A stretch of 6,377 nucleotides of DNA, from assembly GCA_002049825.1 (NCBI GenBank), contig MVCZ01000150.1, positions 1-6,377 of the forward strand. The letters run 5' to 3'. The first letter of the stretch is position 1, and every line of letters starts with the position of its first letter. The stretch is from Candidatus Zhuqueibacterota bacterium 4484_188 (lineage in GTDB: Bacteria; Calditrichota; Calditrichia; RBG-13-44-9). The notes under the pieces are model-generated. The model saw only the letters and a program-made list of their open reading frames with translations, was not told where the DNA came from and ran no database searches. Of the stretch, positions 1 to 5,664 are shown piece after piece. Position numbers and translations under genes: made by a program.

Positions 1-314
1 CAGCAGATCGAAGTCGTGGGAAATCATGTTCCTTTCCAGCGTTTCCTTTGCCGGTCGGCTCATGATGTGTGCTTTAACGTAGCCAATGCGAAGGCGCTTG
101 AGTAGCAAGGCGGCTGCCTGTCCGACAATTTTGTCCTGCACCGTTAGCTCTGCCGGATTGCACCGGCAGGTTTGCAGAAAACCGTCCAGTTCCATGAGCG
201 GCGTTAACCATTTTCCCCGGCTGGAAAAAATGGTTTTTCCCTTTAAATAAACTTCCAGGTTTTTCCCTTTAAATAAACTTCCAGGGTGTTTTTTGTGCTG
301 CCGGTTTTATTCAT
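1..314 (-). pseudogene. DUF1893 (TM1506-like) protein, 5' part only, frameshifted by a 26-bp tandem duplication
   Basis: The gene starts at ATG 314-312 and runs off the left edge. Read with one copy of the 26-bp repeat (232-283) removed, it gives one continuous frame: MNKTGSTKNTLEVYLKGK, then TIFSSRGKWLTPLMEL, and further on DKIVGQAAALLLKRL and SRPAKETLERN. The DKIVGxAAA block and the S-x-PA-x-x-x-LE-x-N block are what I know of the DUF1893 family (structural prototype TM1506, a deaminase-like fold of unknown function, usually about 130-140 residues). About 96 residues are visible. As written, the duplication shifts the frame and translation from ATG 314 stops after about 23 residues (end KTWKFI). 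Internal restarts are possible: ATG at 195-193, or a CTG in the inner repeat copy preceded by AAAGGG. No strong ribosome binding site precedes ATG 314. Family call fairly sure; the biological role is unknown. Confidence 0.72.
232..283. repeat. Perfect 26-bp tandem direct duplication
   Basis: Two identical 26-bp units lie head to tail at 232-257 and 258-283, and the next two bases (gg) continue the period. The unit begins ggtttttccc and ends aacttcca. Because 26 is not a multiple of three, it shifts the reading frame of the DUF1893 gene. Deleting one copy restores an open frame from ATG 314 into the conserved part of that gene. Confidence 0.95.
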
Positions 315-643
315 GCGACGTCTAAGTGTTTTTCCATGATCAAGGTAATAAATGCGGAATCCCATTGCAAAAAATATTTATCGGCAGTATTCTCGGATTA
401 ACGTATGGTTTCTGGATCCTGGTATTTTGGAAAAATAAAGGCGGTGACCTCCTAAACGACTTCGTTACAGAAAGCGTTTTGTTAATTTCCGCAACGATCA
501 TAAAATTCCGCTGGATTTTGATTTGTCTGTAAAAAGCTCAAAAACCCTCAACCTTTGAATCCTGAAACTTGAACCATTTAACAGCCAAAAGAAATGCTTG
601 ACTGAAATTGGAACAAATTGTAGCTTTTCAAAAGGAGACAACT
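315..643. other. Spacer between divergent genes, no gene recognised
   Basis: This stretch separates the minus-strand DUF1893 gene from the plus-strand methyltransferase. Apart from the possible promoter at 342-370 I see no RNA gene or convincing coding region. A 68-codon plus-strand frame (326-532) starts at GTG without a ribosome binding site and resembles nothing I know. On the minus strand a short open stretch (about 397-313) ends in TGA overlapping ATG 314 as ATGA, which could be the tail of a decayed upstream gene. The only -35/-10 pair I see for the methyltransferase that would leave room for its ribosome binding site is weak: TTGAAT 555-560, 17 bases, TTAACA 578-583. Confidence 0.6.
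342..370 (-). promoter_or_regulatory. Possible promoter of the DUF1893 gene
   Basis: On the minus strand, TTGCAA (370-365) is followed after 17 bases by TACCTT (347-342). The same sites also fit the TTG-N20-TA spacing of Bacteroidota-type promoters. Transcription would start near 335, about 20 bases before ATG 314. Match to consensus is moderate only. Confidence 0.3.
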
Positions 644-1627
644 ATGACAAATTTAAAAAACAAGATAATCAAAGAAACGTCGGGGTACCGCCAGTCGTCA
701 GTGATTCTTACTGCGGTAAGTACCGGGTTATTCGATTTTCTGATTGATGTGGACTGTGTTCGTGCAGACTGGATTGGGGAAAAACTGGGCTGGACAAATC
801 GTGGAACGGAGATTATGCTGAATGCGCTGACCTCTCTGGGGTATTTGGAGAAGCAGGGGGACGAGTACCGCATTGCAGAAAAGCACCGCGAATTTTTTCT
901 GAATCCCGATTATCCGCTGTTTAAACAGCGTCTGTTGCACCAGTGGCGACTGATGCAGCGCTGGGCGCAGCTCGACCGGGTGCTGAAGACCGGAAAGCCG
1001 GTAACCGAACCGGGTGAAATTGACTGGCAGGCAAACTTGCGAAATTATATTTTAGCCATGGCGCAGGGAGAAAAACTGAGTTTGCCGGGGTTATTGGCAG
1101 CCGTTTCGCTGGAAGGCTGCCGGCACCTGCTTGATTTGGGCGGTGGTCCCGGTTTGTTTGCTATTGGATTCGCCGAAAAATATCCCGGTTTGTACGCTAC
1201 GGTGTTCGACCGTCCGGAGGTGGAGCCGATCGCCCGGGAATTTTTTGACCGATCTTCGGCAAAGGCACGGCTGCATTTCCGAGCCGGGGATTTATTGGTC
1301 GATCAGCCCGGCAGCGACTACGATGCGGTTTTGATTTCCAGTATCCTGCATATTTTCAGCCCCCGGGAAAACATTGATCTGCTGAAGCGTGTTTTCCGGG
1401 CAGCGCTTCCGGGCGCGACCATTATTGTGCGGGATTTCATGCTAAACCGGGCAAAAACCGCCCCGTTAGATGCTGCGCTCTTTGCCGTGAATATGTTGGT
1501 GAATACAGAAAAAGGCAATGCCTACAGCGCTGTGGAAATCCGCGATTGGCTGAAAACGGCGGGTTTCAAAAATATCCGTAGAATTTCCCTAAACCGTGGA
1601 GCCGGTTTGCTGGTGTCTGAAAAATGA
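644..1627 (+). CDS. SAM-dependent O-methyltransferase (dimerising small-molecule type)
   Basis: A 327-residue class I methyltransferase that most resembles the Methyltransf_2 family (acetylserotonin / hydroxyneurosporene O-methyltransferase-like). The N-terminal part (about 1-110) looks like the helical, winged-helix dimerisation domain: QSSVILTAVSTGLFDFL followed by a wing-like LTSLGYLEKQGDEYRI. The catalytic domain has motif I LLDLGGGPG (162-170), the acidic end of strand 2 in FDRPEV (D189), AGD (214-216), and LISSILHIFSP (230-239), the position of the usual LHxW segment. It ends with the family's common S-x-x-E-I-x-x-W-L-x-x-A-G-F pattern (295-308). ATG 644 was chosen because AAGGAG at 632-637 precedes it by 6 bases; a longer frame from TTG 608 would put that site inside the gene. 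It ends in tandem stops TGA TAA. The substrate cannot be told; no biosynthetic neighbours are visible. Confidence 0.87.
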   Translation: MTNLKNKIIKETSGYRQSSVILTAVSTGLFDFLIDVDCVRADWIGEKLGWTNRGTEIMLNALTSLGYLEKQGDEYRIAEKHREFFLNPDYPLFKQRLLHQWRLMQRWAQLDRVLKTGKPVTEPGEIDWQANLRNYILAMAQGEKLSLPGLLAAVSLEGCRHLLDLGGGPGLFAIGFAEKYPGLYATVFDRPEVEPIAREFFDRSSAKARLHFRAGDLLVDQPGSDYDAVLISSILHIFSPRENIDLLKRVFRAALPGATIIVRDFMLNRAKTAPLDAALFAVNMLVNTEKGNAYSAVEIRDWLKTAGFKNIRRISLNRGAGLLVSEK

Positions 1628-1698
1628 TAAAAATGCCGTGAACTGAAAAGCTATTTGAACAGATTGGAGTTTCCTGTCAAATGCCGGCAAAGGAGTGT

Positions 1699-2544
1699 TT
1701 ATTTTTCATCTTGAAAAACGAAACTGTCTCCTACATTGAACAGCAAGACTCGCTCTTTAAACAAATTGAACAACCGGTTGATGGTGCGAAATCCGCAGCA
1801 GTGCAGCGGAATGAGGTAATCGGGGTTCAGTTTCCGCAGATTTTTGACAATTTTGTCGATTTTATCATCCGGTGCGTGGTGCAGGTGCATGCCGCCAACC
1901 ACCGCATGAAGTCTGTTCTCGCCCATGATGCGCATGGCATGTTTCAGTGTGTTAATCGGTCCGGAATGACCACAGCCCATCAGCACAATTAACCCTTTAG
2001 TGGTTTTGATAATCAGGGACATATCGTCGTGCAGCTCATCGTGGATGTAACTTTCTAAAATCCGTTCCTGGTAGGTTTCTTCAATATATTCGTAATCGGT
2101 TAAGCGGGGAATTTCTCCGGAAATCCATACATCCGGTAGCAGTTCCATCGGGCGGGTTTTGAGGATAAAATTAGCGCCCTGCGCTTCCAAATCTCGCTTT
2201 TCCCAGGGAACGCCGATTTCCACTCGTTCCTGGTCGACCACTTTATATTTCTTATTGAACAGGTTGGGATGGCACACCACTTCCAACGGGTGTACCTGCT
2301 GAAGCAGAAATCGTAATCCGCCGGTCATGTCGAAATGTCCATGGCTCAGAAAAACGCGTTTAATGGTAGAAAGGTCAATTCCCAATTGTTCGGCATTGTG
2401 CAGCAGGGAATGTGTCTGACCGGTATCGAACAACACATTCCCGTTGGGTGTTTCTACCAAAACAGACAATCCCTGTTCGGCAATCAGTTTCGGATTCACC
2501 ACCCGGTTTTCGGAAAGCACGGTAAGTTTCAGGTTGGACAACAT
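1699..2544 (-). CDS. Metallo-beta-lactamase-fold hydrolase, COG1237 type
   Basis: A 281-residue cytosolic protein of the metallo-beta-lactamase superfamily, COG1237-like. Some family members are annotated as the dihydropterin ribofuranosyl-aminobenzene phosphate synthase of methanopterin-type cofactor pathways, but most are uncharacterised. Visible motifs: VLFDTG (37-42), SHGHFDMTGG (67-76), DDMSLII (173-179), MGCGHSGPINTL (189-200), GGMHL (217-221) and IPLHCCG (245-251). These follow the family order, and most metal-binding His are present (H68, H70, H193, H220, H248). The HxHxDH motif, however, reads HGHFDM: the last His is Met73 (codon 2328-2326). ATG 2544 is preceded by AGGAGGT (2556-2550) at 5 bases, a strong site. 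It converges on the methyltransferase (71-bp gap) and diverges from the beta-CASP gene. Substrate unknown. Confidence 0.85.
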   Translation of the reverse strand: MLSNLKLTVLSENRVVNPKLIAEQGLSVLVETPNGNVLFDTGQTHSLLHNAEQLGIDLSTIKRVFLSHGHFDMTGGLRFLLQQVHPLEVVCHPNLFNKKYKVVDQERVEIGVPWEKRDLEAQGANFILKTRPMELLPDVWISGEIPRLTDYEYIEETYQERILESYIHDELHDDMSLIIKTTKGLIVLMGCGHSGPINTLKHAMRIMGENRLHAVVGGMHLHHAPDDKIDKIVKNLRKLNPDYLIPLHCCGFRTINRLFNLFKERVLLFNVGDSFVFQDEK

Positions 2545-2573
2545 AACACACCTCCTGTGTTTCGCTATATAGT

Positions 2574-2602
2574 AAATTAAGAAATTCAGCGGAAAGTTTC
2601 AA
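2574..2602 (-). promoter_or_regulatory. Possible promoter of the COG1237-type hydrolase
   Basis: On the minus strand, TTGAAA (2602-2597) is followed after 17 bases by TAATTT (2579-2574). The predicted start, near 2567, would leave a short leader before AGGAGGT at 2556-2550. The -35 is good and the -10 weak; an overlapping AT-rich TATATA (2569-2564) is an alternative -10. Confidence 0.35.
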
Positions 2603-2621
2603 TAGCCGGGACGAGGAATTT

Positions 2622-2648
2622 TTTTTGCTACGATTCAATCCGCAAAAA
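2622..2648. other. Small inverted repeat, T5GC / GCA5
   Basis: TTTTTGC (2622-2628) and GCAAAAA (2642-2648) form a 7-bp stem around a 13-base loop. The right arm and the next GC (AAAAAGC, 2644-2650) could instead pair with GCTTTTT at 2692-2698, the right arm of the next hairpin, so the two structures could compete. Function unknown. Confidence 0.35.
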
Positions 2649-2652
2649 GCAT

Positions 2653-2699
2653 AAAAAAGCAATTGATGGTGAACAATTGAACTGAGTCGTTGCTTTTTT
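2653..2699. terminator. Terminator-like inverted repeat between divergent genes
   Basis: AAAAAAGCAA (2653-2662) and TTGCTTTTTT (2690-2699) are perfect 10-base complements, giving a stem that ends in a T tract in either direction. The 27-base loop contains most of a second pair of CAATTG sites (2660-2665 and 2674-2679). The GC content of the stem is low and the loop long for a classic intrinsic terminator. Its place upstream of both flanking genes argues for an attenuator, or the end of a small RNA, rather than the end of either gene. Confidence 0.4.
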
Positions 2700-2811
2700 C
2701 AGGTGGTTTTTCGGCTTAAATTAGTTGCGGTAATTCCCTTGCGCCGGAAACCGAATTCCCCTGAACCCGTCTGTGATAATAAGCGGGAGTGCAAACACGG
2801 AGAAACAGAAA

Positions 2812-4018
2812 ATGGCTATTGAGTACATTCCCCTGGGAGATACAAATCGTATCGGCGCCTCGGCACATTATCTGCGGCTGGATGATTGGGGAATTTTGCT
2901 GGATGCCGGTTTAGACCCCGGCGACCAGGGTGAAGCAGCGATTCCGGACTACGAACGGATTCAGGATCAGCCGGTAAATGCGATAATTATTTCCCACGCC
3001 CACCTGGACCATCTGGGTTCGCTTCCGGTTGCCATTCGCTATTTTCCCCACGCCCGGGTGTACATGACCCCGGCAACGGCTGCCCTGAGCGAGGTGCTGT
3101 TGTTTCACTATATCCGGGTGCGGCAGCGCCAGGCGGCAGAAGAAAAAGTAAAACTCTCGCCACTATTTTCCGCTTCGGAAGTGGAAAACATTCTCTTTTT
3201 GTTTCAATCATTCGATTACAATTTCCCGTTTAAAATTCACGGTTTTCAGGAGAGTCAAATCGAGATTCGTTTTTGGGATGCCGGGCACATCCTGGGGTCG
3301 GCGGGGGTGGAGATCAACTACCGTGGCAGAAAAATATTTTACACCGGTAATACCAAATCCTCGGCGCAGTTCATTATGAAAGGAGCAAAATATCCCGCAT
3401 CCGGTGTTTGCCCTGGGTCGCACCCAGGAGGTTATGATGCTGCTACACCGCCTGATTCGACGGAATAAATTACCGGCAGTTCCGGTCTATCTTACCGGTT
3501 TTGGGATTGCCATCAACAAAATCTATGACCGGTTACTGCACAAGATTTATCCTGATTACGATGCCAGACTTCTGCGAACAATTACTTACGATACCTTGCG
3601 GGGAAAAAGGTACCGGCGACCCTCGATTATCTTAGCTACCTCCGGAATGATGTTGCCGAATACGCTTTCCTACGAAATTGCCGCCGGTTTTCTTACGGAG
3701 CGCCGCAACGGGATTGCCTTTGTCGGCTGGGCAGATCCGGAAACGCCGGGCGGATCGCTGCGGCAGCGCAAAACGGAAAAAATAATGGAAATATTCGGCG
3801 TGGAGGAAATCCTCTGTTCCCTGGAAACATTTTATTTCTCAGCGCACGCCCACCGGGAAGAACTGCTGAAAATGATTGGTAAGATGAAACCGGGCAAAAC
3901 AATTCTCTGCCACGGCGAGCAACCGGCACTGGAGTGGATGCGGGAACAGATTCTGCAGCGGGAACTCTGCCGGGAGGTTGTGGTGCCGGAGAAAGGAAAT
4001 TCAATTGTTCTGTGGTAG
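2812..4018 (+). pseudogene. Beta-CASP metallo-beta-lactamase nuclease (COG1236-like), internally deleted and frameshifted
   Basis: Two overlapping frames make up one gene of the beta-CASP RNA/DNA nuclease family (COG1236, CPSF73/RNase J relatives). Part 1 (2812 to about 3395) has the lactamase motifs: DAG (31-33), HAHLDH (62-67), AGHILGSAG (157-165) and YTGN (177-180). Part 2 (about 3399-4018, next frame) has the beta-CASP motifs: FALGRTQEV, ATSGMM, FSAHAH (motif B His) and LCHGEQ (motif C His). Family members have some 40-50 further residues between these parts, including an E-T-Y-G segment and a GG-x-V-L-I-P strand. These are absent here and the frame shifts near 3392-3404. The metal-bridging Asp of YTGD is Asn180. 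ATG 2812 is preceded by CGGAGA (2798-2803) at 8 bases. As written, translation stops at 3468, so no working enzyme is expected unless the sequence is wrong. Confidence 0.82.
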
Positions 4019-4120
4019 GGTAATGCTTAACTTTTGGTGCGGTGAGGGGAAGGGCAAAATTTGTTACCATCCGACAACAAGTAATGCAGGCATTTATGAA
4101 TAGCAAATCCAAAAAATAAC

Positions 4121-4149
4121 TTGCAATAATATATTCTTTTATTTAAATT
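4121..4149 (+). promoter_or_regulatory. Possible promoter of ffh
   Basis: TTGCAA (4121-4126), 17 bases, TAAATT (4144-4149), in a very AT-rich stretch about 65 bases before the ffh start. The same positions fit TTG-N20-TAnnTTT spacing of Bacteroidota-type promoters. The predicted start falls at or just inside the dyad at 4152-4170. Confidence 0.45.
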
Positions 4150-4151
4150 TT

Positions 4152-4170
4152 TCAGCTTTATATAAGCTGA
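4152..4170. promoter_or_regulatory. Dyad upstream of ffh (possible operator or 5' hairpin)
   Basis: TCAGCTT (4152-4158), loop TATAT, AAGCTGA (4164-4170): a perfect 7-bp inverted repeat. There is no T tract after it on the plus strand, so it is not a terminator of the upstream gene. Its position at the likely ffh transcription start suggests an operator or an mRNA 5'-end hairpin. No regulator can be named. Confidence 0.4.
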
Positions 4171-4213
4171 TTAAATTAGGTGGTATCATTGAAGCGGGAC
4201 GGCTGACAGGAAA

Positions 4214-5539
4214 ATGTTTGAAGATCTGACGGCGAAGCTGGAAACGACGCTGAAAAAGCTGCGGGGACAGGGGAAGCTTACTGAAAAGAATATTGCGGAT
4301 TCTCTAAAGGAAATTCGTCGGGCACTGCTTGAAGCGGATGTGAATTATAAGGTTGCCAAGGAATTTATCCGGTCAGTTCAGGAGAAGGCGGTTGGCGAGG
4401 AGGTTGTCCGCAGTGTCACACCCGGTCAGCAAATTGTAAAAATTGTGCATGACGAGTTGGTCCGTCTGATGGGGCAGACGCAGGCGGAGATTAAATTGGG
4501 TGGAATTCCGCCGGCAGTGGTCATGCTCTCCGGGTTGCAGGGTTCAGGTAAAACCACCTTTGCCGCCAAACTGGCGAATCACCTGCGTAAAAAAGGGCGC
4601 CATCCCATGATGGTGGCTGCCGATATTTATCGCCCGGCGGCAATCCAGCAGTTGCAGGTGTTGGGAAAAAGTCTGAAGATTCCGGTGTACGCCGAAGAAT
4701 CCGGGGACGCAGTGCAAATCTGCCGCAACGCGGTGGGTGCCGCCCGGCGCCAGGGCTGCGACGTGCTGATTTTGGACACCGCCGGACGCCTGCACATCGA
4801 CGAAGAGATGATGCAGGAATTGGTGCGCATTAAATCCGAACTGAAACCGCGGGAAATTCTGTTTGTTGCCGACGGCATGACCGGACAGGATGCGGTGAAT
4901 GCCGCCAGCCGGTTTATGGAGCGCCTGGATTTCGATGGTGTGGTGCTGACCAAAATGGACGGCGATGCCCGCGGCGGTGCTGCCCTGTCAATTCGTTCGG
5001 TCACCAACCGACCGATTAAGTTCATCAGCAGCGGCGAAAAAGCCGATGCCATTGAACCGTTTCATCCCGACCGGCTGGCGTCCCGGATTTTGGGAATGGG
5101 CGATGTGGTCAGCCTGGTGGAAAAAGCCCAGGAAGCAGTCGACCAGAAAGAAGCGGAAAAATTAGAGAAGAAGCTGCGCCGGGCAGAATTTACCCTGGAG
5201 GATTTTTACAGCCAGCTTCAGCAGATAAAAAAAATGGGCCCGCTGGACCAGATTTTAGGGATGATTCCCGGCATTGGCAAACAGCTTAAAAACGTGCCGA
5301 TGGACGACAGCGCTTTCGTGAAAGTAGAAGCAATTATCAACTCGATGACCCCGGAAGAGCGGCGTCGCCCGCAGATTATTAACGGCAGCCGCCGCCGCAG
5401 GATTGCCCTGGGCAGCGGCAACCGGGTGCAGGATGTGAACCAACTGCTGCGCCAGTTTGACGACATGCGCAAGATGTTTAAGAAAATGAAACGCGGAAAA
5501 TTCCGGGGAATGCCGTTACCGGGCTCCATGCCGTTTTAA
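4214..5539 (+). CDS. ffh: Signal recognition particle GTPase Ffh (SRP54)
   Basis: The 441-residue protein subunit of the signal recognition particle. It binds SRP RNA and the signal sequences of nascent membrane proteins, and docks with FtsY by GTP-dependent pairing. The N domain is about 1-95. The G domain has G1 GLQGSGKT (107-114), G2 DIYRPAA (137-143), G3 DTAGR (188-192), G4 TKMDGDARGG (246-255) and a G5 region ISSGEK (271-276), where most bacterial Ffh have a Gly-rich GxGEK. The M domain (about 325-430) carries the finger loop (MGPLDQILGMIPGIG, 341-355) and the RNA-binding GSRRRRIALGSG (391-402). The methionine-rich tail after the M domain is short, ending GSMPF. ATG 4214 fits the family N-terminus (MFEDLTAKLE); its ribosome binding site (acagga, 4206-4211) is weak and close. 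rpsP lies 125 bases downstream, a common bacterial pairing. Confidence 0.98.
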   Translation: MFEDLTAKLETTLKKLRGQGKLTEKNIADSLKEIRRALLEADVNYKVAKEFIRSVQEKAVGEEVVRSVTPGQQIVKIVHDELVRLMGQTQAEIKLGGIPPAVVMLSGLQGSGKTTFAAKLANHLRKKGRHPMMVAADIYRPAAIQQLQVLGKSLKIPVYAEESGDAVQICRNAVGAARRQGCDVLILDTAGRLHIDEEMMQELVRIKSELKPREILFVADGMTGQDAVNAASRFMERLDFDGVVLTKMDGDARGGAALSIRSVTNRPIKFISSGEKADAIEPFHPDRLASRILGMGDVVSLVEKAQEAVDQKEAEKLEKKLRRAEFTLEDFYSQLQQIKKMGPLDQILGMIPGIGKQLKNVPMDDSAFVKVEAIINSMTPEERRRPQIINGSRRRRIALGSGNRVQDVNQLLRQFDDMRKMFKKMKRGKFRGMPLPGSMPF

Positions 5540-5551
5540 AAAGGAAAAGCA

Positions 5552-5581
5552 TTGACCGGCTCTCTCAGAGAAGCGGTTCAA
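5552..5581. other. Imperfect hairpin in the ffh-rpsP spacer
   Basis: TTGACCG (5552-5558) pairs with CGGTTCAA (5574-5581) with one bulged base, and TCTC (5561-5564) with GAGA (5568-5571) at the tip. The plus strand continues with an A-rich run, not T, so it is not a standard intrinsic terminator. It could stabilise or separate the ffh and rpsP parts of a shared mRNA. Confidence 0.4.
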
Positions 5582-5606
5582 AAAAAATAAAAAATGTAAC
5601 CCGTTT

Positions 5607-5644
5607 CCGAATATTCGGGAAAAATATTTCGTATAAAATATAAG
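5607..5644 (+). promoter_or_regulatory. Perfect palindrome and AT-rich promoter-like region before rpsP
   Basis: CCGAATATTCGG (5607-5618) is a perfect 12-base palindrome. It is followed by TATAAA (5632-5637) and TATAAG (5639-5644), possible -10 elements. No good -35 is seen at the right distance, the palindrome occupying that position. This arrangement could mean a separate regulated rpsP promoter, or an mRNA leader element. Confidence 0.35.
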
Positions 5645-5664
5645 TAAAAAAATGGAGGTATAGT

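Noticed and set aside
326..532. 68-residue plus-strand frame with hydrophobic stretches in the 315-643 spacer
   Set aside because: It starts at GTG with no ribosome binding site, has no recognisable family, and overlaps the likely promoter of the minus-strand gene. Chance frame in AT-rich DNA.
598..626. TTGACT-N17-TAGCTT as methyltransferase promoter
   Set aside because: Transcription would begin at about the ribosome binding site (632-637), leaving no leader for it; positionally implausible.
1655..1680. Bulged inverted repeat TTGAACAG / CTGTCAA between the convergent genes as terminator
   Set aside because: No T tract on either side and a bulged 7-bp stem; not good enough to call.
3340..3470. 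Programmed ribosomal frameshift joining the two halves of the beta-CASP gene
   Set aside because: No slippery heptamer is evident at the junction, and conserved sequence is missing, so frameshifting alone would not restore a normal protein.
4073..4119. Tiny plus-strand frame (11-25 codons, ending NSKSKK) before ffh
   Set aside because: Too short, no family similarity, and sits just before the likely ffh promoter.
4627..5052. 141-residue minus-strand frame inside ffh
   Set aside because: Lies opposite the conserved G domain of ffh, whose motifs are all in the plus frame; shadow.
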